From NCBI GenBank assembly GCA_002256345.1, contig NKIY01000011.1:62001-126000 (forward strand): a DNA stretch of 64,000 bases, in the 5' to 3' direction. The position numbers were made by a program, and so were the translations under genes. Positions 36,207 to 44,190 of this stretch are shown one piece after another. The notes under the pieces are model-generated. The model worked only from the letters and a program-made list of their open reading frames with translations, was not told the DNA's origin and searched no databases. Numbering within the stretch: the stretch's first letter is position 1; every line of letters starts with the position of its first letter. The stretch is from Bradyrhizobiaceae bacterium PARB1 (lineage in GTDB: Bacteria; Pseudomonadota; Alphaproteobacteria; Rhizobiales; Xanthobacteraceae).

Positions 36207-37337
36207 CGATGATCCTGTCTGGACCCTGTCCTGGTTGGCTAGGTCCGCAAGCGGCGACAGGATGTTTCGGTCGAACTCGTCAATCGGCGCGTTGCTGAGA
36301 ACCCGCAGCGGCCAATCCGCATGCGTGAGCGCACCGCGCCCGAGCGAGACGATATCGGCCTCCCCGCGCTCGATCATGTCGGCGGCCGATCGCGGCTCAT
36401 GCAGCGAGCCGTTGGCGATCACGGGACGGCCGGAATATCGCTTTGCAAAAGCCGCGAGACTTTCCCCTTCGGCAAAGGCCGGCTTCCACGCCTCGAATTC
36501 GGTGGTGTGGATGTAGTCGACCGGCAACCGCCCGAGCGCAGTGAAGATCGCCGCCGCCTCGTCCGCGCCGCGCCACTTGTAAACGAAGTCATTGACCTTG
36601 CCCTGCGAGGCACGGACACCGACGACCATCTCTGAACCGACGACGGCACGCACGGCCTGCACCACTTCCTGCGTCAAGCGCAGCCTGTGCTCGACCGTAC
36701 CGCCGTAAAGATCATCGCGATGATTGATCCCCTCGCTCAGAAACTGATCGAGCAGATAGCCGTTCGCACCGTGGATCTCGACACCGTCGAAGCCGGCCTC
36801 GTGGGCGTAGAACGCCGCCCGCACAAACCCCTCCTTGGCGTAAGTGATGTCCGGGACAGACATCGCCGATGGCAACGGATAGTCGCCGCTACCGCGATAG
36901 AAGGCCATCTGCTGCCCCTTCGGGCGAATTGCGGACGGCCCCACGGTGCCACTGCGATGCGGATTACCTTGCGACAATGCGCCCGCATGCATCAGTTGGG
37001 CGATGATGCGCCCGCCGCGTTCGTGGACGGCATCGACGACGATGCGCCATGCTTCGCGCTGAACCGCGTCGGTGAGACCCGGCTGAAACAGATAGCCCTG
37101 CGCGAATGCCTTGTCCGTATAGATGCCCTCGGTGATGACGAGACCGAAACCGCCCGCCGCAAACAAGGAATAGTAGTCAGCCATGCGCCGGCTGGGACGA
37201 CCATCCGCTTCTGCACTGACGCGGGTCATCGGCGCGACGGCCAGCCGATTCGGCAGCTTGAGGCTGCCGATCGTCTGCGGGGTGAAGAGTTGCTTGAGGC
37301 CAGCCGCGTCGGGGGGAGCGCCGAGATGGATTGTCAT
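36195..37337 (-). CDS. Old Yellow Enzyme-family NADH:flavin oxidoreductase
   Basis: FMN-dependent ene-reductase of 380 residues. The barrel begins LFTPQTIGSLKLPNRLAVAPMTR (~17-39). It contains AQLMHAGALSQ near 117, FVRAAFYAHEAGFDGVEIHGANGYLLDQFLSE (~173-204, substrate and FMN residues) and the C-terminal DMIERGEADIVSLGRGALTHADWP phosphate-binding region. The last residues are encoded within a family C repeat, so the C terminus may have been remodelled. It is transcribed after ridA (1 base apart); both face the divergent LysR gene. Confidence 0.9.
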   Translation of the reverse strand: MTIHLGAPPDAAGLKQLFTPQTIGSLKLPNRLAVAPMTRVSAEADGRPSRRMADYYSLFAAGGFGLVITEGIYTDKAFAQGYLFQPGLTDAVQREAWRIVVDAVHERGGRIIAQLMHAGALSQGNPHRSGTVGPSAIRPKGQQMAFYRGSGDYPLPSAMSVPDITYAKEGFVRAAFYAHEAGFDGVEIHGANGYLLDQFLSEGINHRDDLYGGTVEHRLRLTQEVVQAVRAVVGSEMVVGVRASQGKVNDFVYKWRGADEAAAIFTALGRLPVDYIHTTEFEAWKPAFAEGESLAAFAKRYSGRPVIANGSLHEPRSAADMIERGEADIVSLGRGALTHADWPLRVLSNAPIDEFDRNILSPLADLANQDRVQTGSSPSL

Positions 37338-37338
37338 C

Positions 37339-37734
37339 TCACGCCTCCCCGCTCACGCGAACAGCCGCGATCGCCTCGATTTCGATCATGGCAGCAGGGT
37401 CGTACAACGCCTTGATCTCGGCGATGGTGTCCGCCGGATAGGGCCCCGAAAAGAACTTGCGGCGCAGCGCAACCACTTCGGAAAAATGGCTCATGTCGGT
37501 GACGAAGATCGTCACCTTGATGACGTCCCTCAGGCTCGAGCCGCCGGCTTCGAGCGCCCTGCGGAGATTGGCGAAGGCCTGTTCGCCTTGCGCCTGGAAG
37601 CCGCCGCTGACGATCCTGCCGTCGTCACCGGCGCCCGCCTGGCCGGAGATGAAGAGCAGATTGCCGAATTTGATGCCCTGCGAGAGCAGGAAAGGCTCGT
37701 AATTGTCGGGGGTGGTGATGACGCGTTCCAGCAT
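37339..37734 (-). CDS. RidA/YjgF-family protein
   Basis: Probable imine/enamine deaminase, 131 residues. GGAG lies 8 bases before the ATG. Family features: LLSQGIKFGNLLFISGQAGAGDDGRIV, FANLRRALEAGGSSLRDVIKVTIFVTDM and a C-terminal MIEIEAIAAVR, where the Arg/Glu of the trimer-interface pocket are expected. It is the first gene of the ridA-OYE pair, and the operator-like palindrome at 37757-37774 lies just upstream. RidA removes reactive enamines, which fits a catabolic oxidoreductase partner. Confidence 0.92.
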   Translation of the reverse strand: MLERVITTPDNYEPFLLSQGIKFGNLLFISGQAGAGDDGRIVSGGFQAQGEQAFANLRRALEAGGSSLRDVIKVTIFVTDMSHFSEVVALRRKFFSGPYPADTIAEIKALYDPAAMIEIEAIAAVRVSGEA

Positions 37735-37756
37735 CGGGAAATCTCCATTTGCCGGT

Positions 37757-37774
37757 AGATGAATGAGTTCATCT
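37757..37774. promoter_or_regulatory. LysR-type operator, ridA-proximal
   Basis: AGATGAA-TGAG-TTCATCT, perfect 7-base arms, 23 bases upstream of ridA. It shares its half-site with the second palindrome at 37836-37856. Confidence 0.6.
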
Positions 37775-37835
37775 CATCGACAAAGGAGAGATAGTCCGAT
37801 CAAAAATGATCGACAAACTCAGAATTATCAGCCAT

Positions 37836-37856
37836 TAGATGAATTCATTTCATCTA
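37836..37856. promoter_or_regulatory. LysR-type operator, regulator-proximal
   Basis: TAGATGAA-TTCAT-TTCATCTA, perfect 8-base arms, 8 bases upstream of the LysR start. Same ATGAA/TTCAT half-sites as the first site; the two sites are about 80 bases apart in the divergent interval. Confidence 0.65.
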
Positions 37857-37863
37857 AAAGACA

Positions 37864-38748
37864 ATGCGCCGATTGCCCCCTTTGTCCGCCCTCCGCGCCT
37901 TCGAGGCCGCGGCACGGCATGGCAGCTTCAAACGCGCCGCGAGCGAACTCGCGGTGACGCCGACGGCGATCAGCCATCAAATCCGATCGCTCGAGGAGCA
38001 TATCGGCCTGCCCGTCTTCGAACGGCAGATCCGCAAGGTGATCCTGACCGAAGCCGGCGCCCAGCTCTATCCGGTCCTGCGTAACGGCTTCGATGCCTTC
38101 GAGGCAGCGCTGGAACGGCTGATGCCGAGGACACGCCGCCCGCAAGTGATCATCTCCGCAACGACGGCTTTCACGGCAAAATGGCTGGTGCCGCGTGTCT
38201 CCAGATTTCAGGCCAAACATCCGGACATCGATCTGCAGTTTCACGCGTCGGACAGCGCGGTCGACCTGACCGAGAACGGCATCGATCTCGCCATTCGCTA
38301 CGGTCGCGGCCCCTATCCGGGCCTGACCTTCGAGATCATGTTCGCAGACGATTTCGCGCCCGTGGTCAATCCACGGCTCGGCGTCGAAACCCAGCGAGAC
38401 CTTTCCAAGATTCCCCTGATCCACTTTCAATGGCGACGCATCGCCCCACTCAATCCAACCTGGGAAAGCTGGTTTGCGGCATCGGGGCTGCCGTGGTCAT
38501 CGTCTCATCCACAGCTCCGCTTCTCGGATGAGAGTCACGCGATCCAGGCGGCCGTTGCCGGGCAAGGGATCGCACTGCTCAGCCTTGCGCTGCTGAGCGA
38601 CGAACTCTCGGCAGGTCAACTGGTGCAGCCATTCGGTCCGGTCATGGCCGGACATACCTATCATCTGGTGAGACGATCCGACCGCAAGCCCAGCGCCGCT
38701 GCGATCACAGTGATGGACTGGCTGCGTGGGGAGACATCAGCAGTGTGA
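37864..38748 (+). CDS. LysR-family regulator, GcvA-like
   Basis: Transcription factor of 294 residues. The N-terminal winged helix reads LPPLSALRAFEAAARHGSFKRAASELAVTPTAISHQIRSLEEHIGLPVFER (~4-54), the GcvA/AmpR subgroup pattern. The effector domain follows from residue ~90, with DIDLQFHASDSAVDLTENGIDLAIRYGRG typical of GcvA-like proteins. Divergent from ridA-OYE, with two matching palindromes in the shared interval; it probably regulates that pair and itself. The inducer is unknown. Confidence 0.92.
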   Translation: MRRLPPLSALRAFEAAARHGSFKRAASELAVTPTAISHQIRSLEEHIGLPVFERQIRKVILTEAGAQLYPVLRNGFDAFEAALERLMPRTRRPQVIISATTAFTAKWLVPRVSRFQAKHPDIDLQFHASDSAVDLTENGIDLAIRYGRGPYPGLTFEIMFADDFAPVVNPRLGVETQRDLSKIPLIHFQWRRIAPLNPTWESWFAASGLPWSSSHPQLRFSDESHAIQAAVAGQGIALLSLALLSDELSAGQLVQPFGPVMAGHTYHLVRRSDRKPSAAAITVMDWLRGETSAV

Positions 38749-38782
38749 GCAGCCACGGACAAGTGTTGCGCACCAACCAAAT

Positions 38783-38892
38783 CGTCATTGCTAGCGCAGC
38801 GAAGCAATCCAGTTCTTGCCTTGCGGCTTCCGGATTGCTTCGCAGTTTCGCACAGGGAAAAGCCTTCGGCTTTTCCCGATCTCGTAATGACG
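38783..38892. repeat. GAAGCAATCCAG repeat, family C copy 2
   Basis: Bounded by CGTCATTG and TAATGACGG, with the GAAGCAATCC/GGATTGCTTC hairpin and a second hairpin (GGGAAAAGCC/GGCTTTTCCC). Sits between the LysR stop and the DUF1328 stop, a convergent junction. Confidence 0.72.
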
Positions 38893-38896
38893 GAGC

Positions 38897-39073
38897 TTAC
38901 AGACTATTCCCGCGGCCGCGAACGAGGCCGACAACAGCCGAGATCAGGAACAGCACGACGGCGATGAAGAAGATTGCCTTGGCGATTTCGACCGAAGCGC
39001 CGGCGACACCGCCGAAGCCGAGAACACCGGCGATCAGCGCGATAACGAGGAAGGTAACCACCCAGCTCAGCAT
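38897..39073 (-). CDS. DUF1328 small membrane protein
   Basis: Protein of 58 residues with two hydrophobic helices: [20 protein letters not shown], then [22 protein letters not shown]. This is the DUF1328 (YtjA) pattern, with the [13 protein letters not shown] turn between them. GAGGT lies 9 bases before the ATG. Members are small inner-membrane proteins often induced in the general stress response of Rhizobiales. Upstream is a nested inverted repeat and a near-match to an EcfG promoter (GGAAC-N15-GGTT). Below the usual size cut-off for gene calling. Confidence 0.88.
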   Translation of the reverse strand: MLSWVVTFLVIALIAGVLGFGGVAGASVEIAKAIFFIAVVLFLISAVVGLVRGRGNSL

Positions 39074-39381
39074 GACACGTACCTCAGTTTACGGTTGTTC
39101 GGTTTGTCTTTCTCTGCGCGACCTCTGACGTCGCGCTGGATGTCAAGACAAACCGTTGCCGAAGTGAAAGTTCCCGGCGAACTACCGCTGCGCATCACGG
39201 AAATGAGAGGATGAGCGGCACCGTGTCCCGGGCGCGGTACAGCGCGCTTGCACTGCTCGCAGAACCGGGACCGTAGCGGACGCCGGAGTTTGACGCGGTC
39301 CAGGCTTTGCGAAACGGCGTTTGCGGCGAAGCTTCGCTTCGCCTGAGCGCCGCCCGCGTCCGGGGCACGAAGGTTAAAGGT
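39074..39381. other. Non-coding interval with nested inverted repeats
   Basis: 308 bases without a gene. It holds the nested stem 39101-39154, an EcfG-like GGAAC at 39170-39174 (minus strand), and a GTCCCGG...CCGGGAC repeat element at 39225-39271 of the BradyREP type. Further GC-rich short repeats run up to the sugE stop. Confidence 0.6.
39101..39154 (-). promoter_or_regulatory. Nested double stem upstream of DUF1328 gene
   Basis: Outer arms GGTTTGTCTT / AAGACAAACC (10 bases, perfect) enclose inner arms GCGCGAC / GTCGCGC (7 bases). It lies 27 bases before the ATG. Either a structured 5' leader or a promoter-overlapping DNA site: its outer arm includes the GGTT at the expected -10 position. 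Confidence 0.5.
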
Positions 39382-39702
39382 CTAGTCGGCCGTGGACAGC
39401 TTCATCATCACGATGCCAGCGACGATGAGCGTGCCCGCCGCGAGGCGCATCGCATTGGCGGATTCGCCGAGCACGGTGATACCGACCACGAAAGCGCCGA
39501 CGGCGCCGATGCCGGTCCAGATCGTATAGGCCGTTCCCAGTGGCAGCGTCTTCATGGCGATCGAGAGCAGCGCGAAGCTGGCGATCATCGCGACGATGGT
39601 AATCACACTCGGCACCAGGATGGTAAAGCCTTCCGATTTTTTCATCGAATAGGCCCAGCCGATTTCGAGAATGCCGGCAACGAACAAATAAACCCAAGCC
39701 AT
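39382..39702 (-). CDS. sugE: SMR-family guanidinium exporter (Gdx/SugE)
   Basis: Small multidrug-resistance family protein of 106 residues with four membrane helices. Glu13 (the coupling carboxylate) and Trp16 sit in [18 protein letters not shown], the guanidinium-exporter (Gdx) pattern. [18 protein letters not shown] is the third/fourth helix signature. A guanidine-II riboswitch directly upstream (39723-39770) strongly supports guanidinium as substrate. GGAG lies 10 bases before the ATG. The gene starts 93 bases after an atpB gene on the same strand, with no clear promoter between. Confidence 0.93.
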   Translation of the reverse strand: MAWVYLFVAGILEIGWAYSMKKSEGFTILVPSVITIVAMIASFALLSIAMKTLPLGTAYTIWTGIGAVGAFVVGITVLGESANAMRLAAGTLIVAGIVMMKLSTAD

Positions 39703-39722
39703 GGTAATGGTTCTCCATTGGG

Positions 39723-39770
39723 CCAGGCCGTCCTGGACTCTGGAACATCCGAAGAGGTCGTCCTCTTCGG
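39723..39770 (-). ncRNA. Guanidine-II (mini-ykkC) riboswitch
   Basis: In the RNA sense (minus strand) two hairpins occur: CCGAAGAGG-ACGA-CCTCTTCGG (39770-39749) and CCAGG-ACGG-CCTGG (39736-39723), joined by 12 bases. Both loops are ACGR, the defining feature of the guanidine-II class, and the second hairpin ends 6 bases before the GGAG ribosome site of sugE. The class acts mostly on translation: guanidinium binding stabilises the hairpins and frees the ribosome site. The match to gene type and motif is as expected. Confidence 0.93.
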
Positions 39771-39795
39771 TATTCGCGCCGCTGACAGATGATCG

Positions 39796-40545
39796 TCAGT
39801 GGCCGGGATGCAGCGCGTCGTTCAGATACATGCAGGTCAGCATGGTGAAAACATAAGCTTGGATGAAGGCCATCAGGATTTCCAGCGCCGTGATCGCCAC
39901 GGTCATCAGCAATGGCAGGATCGCCGCGGCGATGCCGATGGCACCGATCCCTGACAGGCCGACGACGAAGCCGGCAAAGACCTTCAGCGTGATGTGCCCG
40001 CCCAGCATGACCGCGAACAGACGCACCGAATGGCTCACCGGACGCGACAGGTAGGAAATGATCTCGATCGGCACGATGAACGGCGCAAGCGCCAGCGGTA
40101 CGTCCGACGGCATGAACAGCCGGAAGAAGCGCAAGCCATGTTTCGCGATGCCGTAGATCGTGACCACGGCGAAGACCAGCGCCGCCATCGCGAAGGTCAC
40201 GATGAGATGGCTGGTGACCGTGAACGAATAAGGCAACAAGCCAATGAGATTCGCGAACAGGATGAAGACGAATAGCGAGAACACCAGCGGGAAAAACCGC
40301 AGGCCATGGTCGCCAGTGATGTCGCGGAGTGTCTTCAGGACGAATTCGTGCTGCAATTCGACCACCGACTGCCAGCGATCCGGGATCAGCGCGCGATTGC
40401 GACTGCCGAGCAGGATGAACCCGGCCGCCAGCGCTACCGTGAGCAGCATGAAGGCAGACGAATTCGTGACCACGATCTCGTGGCCGCCGATCTCGCCGAG
40501 ACGGACGAGCGGGATGATGTCGAATTGCTTGATCGGGTCGGCCAT
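39796..40545 (-). CDS. atpB: F0F1 ATP synthase subunit a, isolated copy
   Basis: Proton-channel subunit a of ATP synthase, 249 residues with five to six membrane helices. The essential Arg is Arg175 in [21 protein letters not shown]. The usual RLFANMLAGH is altered to Val179 and Gly182. The N terminus ([20 protein letters not shown]) and the end ([10 protein letters not shown]) fit alphaproteobacterial AtpB. Normally atpB lies in atpI-atpB-atpE-atpF'-atpF; here neither atpI nor atpE is adjacent, and a guanidine switch with sugE follows. It may be a second copy or a relocated one. Confidence 0.93.
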   Translation of the reverse strand: MADPIKQFDIIPLVRLGEIGGHEIVVTNSSAFMLLTVALAAGFILLGSRNRALIPDRWQSVVELQHEFVLKTLRDITGDHGLRFFPLVFSLFVFILFANLIGLLPYSFTVTSHLIVTFAMAALVFAVVTIYGIAKHGLRFFRLFMPSDVPLALAPFIVPIEIISYLSRPVSHSVRLFAVMLGGHITLKVFAGFVVGLSGIGAIGIAAAILPLLMTVAITALEILMAFIQAYVFTMLTCMYLNDALHPGH

Positions 40546-40790
40546 ATCCGGCCCCTCTGAATGGGCCGGGCCGTCCCGGAATGGTCGTCGAAGGCGCGGG
40601 TCGTCCCGCGCCGGTGTTGGGTAGCCGATTGGCGGGCCAAGTCAAGCGCCGCAATGCCACCGCCTTGGGCTCCCATGCCCGGGTTCCCATGCGGGGATAA
40701 CTCTACCCGGAAGCTCGGCTTGCCCCTATATGAGCCCTAATCCCTGTTAACAAGGCTCCCTTTCGAGGCCCGCCATGCCAGTGTGGGCGG

Positions 40791-43262
40791 ATGACGATTC
40801 GCATGACCGACGCCCGCAAAATGCCTGCCAATGACCTTCCTGCCTACCAGCCCGCGGCGGGCGGCATTGCTGCGCGCGCCCGGGCCGCGGCGGCGCCGGC
40901 GCCCTCCTATCTGAACAACCTCAATCCCGAGCAGCGTGATGCCGTCGAGACCCTTGACGGCCCCGTGCTGGTGCTGGCCGGCGCCGGCACCGGCAAGACC
41001 AAGGTGCTGACTTCGCGCATCGCGCATATCCTCTCGACCGGGCGCGCACGCCCCGGCGAGATTCTGTCGGTGACCTTCACCAACAAGGCCGCGCGCGAGA
41101 TGAAGCATCGTCTCGGCATCATGCTCGGCCAGGCGGTCGAGGGCATGCCGTGGCTTGGCACCTTCCACTCCATCGGCGGCCGTATCCTGCGCAGCCATGC
41201 GGAGCTGGTTCAGCTCAAATCGAATTTCACGGTGCTCGACACCGACGACCAGATCCGCCTGCTCAAGCAGCTGCTGTCCGCCGAGAATATCGACGACAAG
41301 CGCTGGCCGGCGCGGATGCTCGCGGGCCTGATCGACGGCTGGAAGAATCGCGGCCTCACGCCATCGCAGGTGCCGGCGGGCGAAGCCGCCGTGTTCGGCA
41401 ATGGCAAGGGCGGCAAGCTCTACAAGGACTATCAGGAGCGGCTGAAAATCCTGAACGCCGCCGACTTCGGCGATCTCCTGCTCGAATGCATCCGCCTGTT
41501 CCGCGAACAGCCGGACGTGCTGAAGTCGTATCAGGCGCGGTTCAAGTACATCCTCGTCGACGAGTATCAGGATACGAACGTCGCGCAGTATCTGTGGCTG
41601 CGGCTACTGTCGCAGGGCGCGGCACGCGCGCCTGCACCGGGCGAGGACAATGCAATCGCGACGCAGACTGCAGCGACGCGAAACATCTGCTGCGTGGGCG
41701 ATGACGACCAGTCGATCTATGGCTGGCGCGGTGCCGAAGTGGACAACATCCTGCGCTTCGAACACGATTTTCCCGGCGCCAAGGTAATCCGGCTGGAGCG
41801 CAACTATCGCTCCACCGGCCACATCCTCGCCGCCGCCTCGCATCTGATCGCGCATAATGAAGGCCGGCTCGGCAAGACGCTGCGCACCGAGGACGTCGAT
41901 GGCGAGAAGGTCACTGTCACCGGCGCCTGGGATTCCGAAGAGGAAGCCCGCGGCGTCGGCGAGGAGATCGAACAGCTGCAGCGCGAGGGCCACAAGCTCA
42001 ACGACATCGCGATCCTCGTGCGCGCCTCGTTCCAGATGCGCGAATTCGAAGACCGCTTCGTCACCCTCGGCCTGCCCTATCGTGTCATCGGCGGCCCGCG
42101 TTTCTATGAGCGAGCGGAAATCCGCGATGCCCTTGCCTATCTGCGCGTGATCAATTCGCCGGCCGATGATCTCGCTTTCGAGCGCATCGTCAATGTGCCG
42201 AAGCGCGGCCTTGGCGATGCCACCGTGCAGATGCTGCACGATCATGCGCGCCGCCGCCGCATTCCGCTCTCGGAAGCGGCACGGCAGGTGATCGAGACCG
42301 ATGAGATGAAGCCGAAGGCCCGCGGCTCGCTGCGCGACCTGATGACGAGCTTTGAGCGCTGGCGCAAACAGATGGAAGTCGTGCCGCATACAGAGCTCGC
42401 CGAAACCGTGCTCGACGAGAGCGGCTATACCGAGATGTGGCAGAAGGACCGTTCGGCCGACGCCGCCGGCCGCCTCGAAAACCTCAAGGAGCTGGTGCGC
42501 TCCATGGAGGAATTCGAAAACCTGCAGGGCTTTCTCGAACATATCTCGCTGGTGATGGACCGCGAGGGCGCAGCGGACGAGGATGCGGTGTCAGTTATGA
42601 CACTGCATTCGGCCAAAGGGCTCGAATTCGACAATGTGTTCCTGCCCGGCTGGGAGGAAGGCCTGTTTCCACACCAGCGTGCATTGGATGAACAAGGCCG
42701 CGCGGGCCTCGAGGAAGAGCGCCGCCTCGCCCATGTGGGCATCACCCGCGCCCGCAAGCGCGCAAAACTCTATTTCGCCACGAACCGCCGCATCCACGGC
42801 ACCTGGAGCACCACGATCCCCTCGCGCTTCCTGGACGAGCTGCCGGCGGCGAATGTGGAGATCACGGAATCCAAGGGCGGCTCCGGCTGGGGCGGCGCAG
42901 GCGGCTATGGCTCGTCGCGCTTCGACAATCTCGAAGCTTTCGGTTCGAGCTATTCAACGCCGGGCTGGCAGCGCGCGCAGCAGCAGCGCGGCCGCAGTGG
43001 CGGTGGCGGTTTCAACGAAAGCCAGTCGCCCTTCTCATCCTTCGGTGGCGGCAGCTCATCACGCAAGCGGCCGATGGTGATCGAGGGCGAGCTGGTGGCG
43101 AAATCCACCGGCACCGAATCCGACTTCTCGCTGAATGATCGCGTCTTCCATCAGAAGTTCGGCTATGGCCGCGTGACCAAGATCGACGGCAACAAGCTCA
43201 CCATCGCTTTCGACAAGGCCGGCGAGAAGAAGGTCGTCGACAGTTTCGTGGAGCGTGCCTGA
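40791..43262 (+). CDS. uvrD: ATP-dependent DNA helicase UvrD/PcrA
   Basis: Superfamily 1A 3'-5' helicase for excision and mismatch repair, 823 residues. Motif I is AGAGTGKT (63-70). Others: TFTNKAAREMKHRL (Ia), DEYQDTN (II), VGDDDQSIYGWRGA (III), LERNYRST (IV), VSVMTLHSAKGLEFD (V) and EERRLAHVGITRARKR (VI). A Gly/Ser-rich linker (~710-765) leads to a C-terminal Tudor-like domain (GDRVFHQKFGYGRVT-like, here NDRVFHQKFGYGRVTK) that contacts RNA polymerase in relatives. The hicB gene starts 2 bases after the stop. Confidence 0.97.
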   Translation: MTIRMTDARKMPANDLPAYQPAAGGIAARARAAAAPAPSYLNNLNPEQRDAVETLDGPVLVLAGAGTGKTKVLTSRIAHILSTGRARPGEILSVTFTNKAAREMKHRLGIMLGQAVEGMPWLGTFHSIGGRILRSHAELVQLKSNFTVLDTDDQIRLLKQLLSAENIDDKRWPARMLAGLIDGWKNRGLTPSQVPAGEAAVFGNGKGGKLYKDYQERLKILNAADFGDLLLECIRLFREQPDVLKSYQARFKYILVDEYQDTNVAQYLWLRLLSQGAARAPAPGEDNAIATQTAATRNICCVGDDDQSIYGWRGAEVDNILRFEHDFPGAKVIRLERNYRSTGHILAAASHLIAHNEGRLGKTLRTEDVDGEKVTVTGAWDSEEEARGVGEEIEQLQREGHKLNDIAILVRASFQMREFEDRFVTLGLPYRVIGGPRFYERAEIRDALAYLRVINSPADDLAFERIVNVPKRGLGDATVQMLHDHARRRRIPLSEAARQVIETDEMKPKARGSLRDLMTSFERWRKQMEVVPHTELAETVLDESGYTEMWQKDRSADAAGRLENLKELVRSMEEFENLQGFLEHISLVMDREGAADEDAVSVMTLHSAKGLEFDNVFLPGWEEGLFPHQRALDEQGRAGLEEERRLAHVGITRARKRAKLYFATNRRIHGTWSTTIPSRFLDELPAANVEITESKGGSGWGGAGGYGSSRFDNLEAFGSSYSTPGWQRAQQQRGRSGGGGFNESQSPFSSFGGGSSSRKRPMVIEGELVAKSTGTESDFSLNDRVFHQKFGYGRVTKIDGNKLTIAFDKAGEKKVVDSFVERA

Positions 43263-43264
43263 TC

Positions 43265-43546
43265 ATGCCGGTCTATCTCGCCGTCATCCGCGAACATAAG
43301 GACGGCAGTTTTCGCGTCACCTTCCCCGACCTGCCCGGCCTCGCCACCTCCGGCGACACGCTGGACGAAGCCATCGACGAAGCCGTCGAAACGCTGGAGG
43401 ACGTCGCCGAGAATTGGGTCAATGCCGACGGCTCGACCACGCTGCCGAGGCCGCGGACCATCGATGAGCTGAGCGCCGATCCGGCTTTTGCCGATGCAGC
43501 AGACGGGGCGACAATCGCGGAGATCGAATACGAGCCGGTGGGATAG
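43265..43546 (+). CDS. hicB: HicB-family antitoxin-like protein, first copy
   Basis: Protein of 93 residues with the HicB fold: YLAVIREHKDGSFRVTFPDLPGLATSGDTLDEAIDEAVETLE. This degenerate RNase-H-like part binds HicA. No DNA-binding domain is visible in the short C-terminal end. It starts 2 bases after uvrD, so its translation is likely coupled to the helicase. A hicA gene follows after ~50 bases and a second hicB after that. Which HicB neutralises the toxin is open. Confidence 0.88.
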   Translation: MPVYLAVIREHKDGSFRVTFPDLPGLATSGDTLDEAIDEAVETLEDVAENWVNADGSTTLPRPRTIDELSADPAFADAADGATIAEIEYEPVG

Positions 43547-43598
43547 CTGGCTGAACTACGCTTTCTGCGATAGGCTCTCTCCGCTTGGGGGAGCCGCG

Positions 43599-43793
43599 AT
43601 GCTGACGAATAGTCGTGACATCATTCGACGCCTTGAACGCGAAGGCTGGATCGAGACGCGCGTCGCTGGCTCCCATCACGTTTTCAAGCATCCCAGAACG
43701 GGACAGACGATTGTGATCCCACATCCCAAGAAGGACTTGGGCAAAGGGCTCGTTCGTGCCATTTATAGGGGAGCAGGCTGGGCGCCTGACTGA
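43599..43793 (+). CDS. hicA: HicA-family mRNA interferase toxin
   Basis: Double-stranded-RNA-binding-fold toxin of 64 residues from the ATG at 43599 (GGGAG 6 bases upstream); the longer frame from 43488 overlaps hicB and has no family support. Key features are SRDIIRRLEREGWIETRVAGSHHVFKHP, in which GSHH (24-27) carries the catalytic His, and the TIVIPHPKKDLGKGLVRAIYRGAG end. HicA cleaves mRNA during stress or when antitoxin is lost. All active-site residues are present, so it appears functional. Confidence 0.92.
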   Translation: MLTNSRDIIRRLEREGWIETRVAGSHHVFKHPRTGQTIVIPHPKKDLGKGLVRAIYRGAGWAPD

Positions 43794-43801
43794 GGTTCGC
43801 T

Positions 43802-44092
43802 ATGGCCCATTACGTCGCCATCATCGAAGAAGCGGGTCCCGATCTTGCGGTCGGCGTCTGGTTTCCGGACCTTCCCGGCTGCACCTCGGCCGGTGATGAC
43901 GTCGATGAAGCCCTCCGTAATGCCCCTGAGGCCCTGCAGCTCTATGCTGAAGGTGTCGTCTCCGAAGGGCGGAGCCTGCCATCTCCCCGCACCCTCACGG
44001 AGCTGAAAGCCGATCCAGAGGTGGTCGATGACCTCGACGCCCATATGGTCGCGCTTGTCGAACTGCGCACGCGCGCGCACGCGGCCGAATAG
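43802..44092 (+). CDS. hicB: HicB-family antitoxin, second copy
   Basis: HicB-fold protein of 96 residues (YVAIIEEAGPDLAVGVWFPDLPGCTSAGDDVDEALRNAPEALQLY), starting 8 bases after hicA. The tight hicA-hicB spacing makes this the likeliest cognate antitoxin. It shares the FPDLPG core with the first copy but little else, so the two are not recent duplicates. The C-terminal ~20 residues may include a short DNA-binding or dimer helix, but no clear RHH/HTH is seen. Confidence 0.9.
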   Translation: MAHYVAIIEEAGPDLAVGVWFPDLPGCTSAGDDVDEALRNAPEALQLYAEGVVSEGRSLPSPRTLTELKADPEVVDDLDAHMVALVELRTRAHAAE

Positions 44093-44190
44093 CAGCAAAA
44101 TCTTCTCTATAGCGATTGCGGGACAGCTCGCGCATTCCTATTTGTGTCATCCCGCCGCATGGTTCCCTCTGCTTTCGCGCGATTGCCCGC

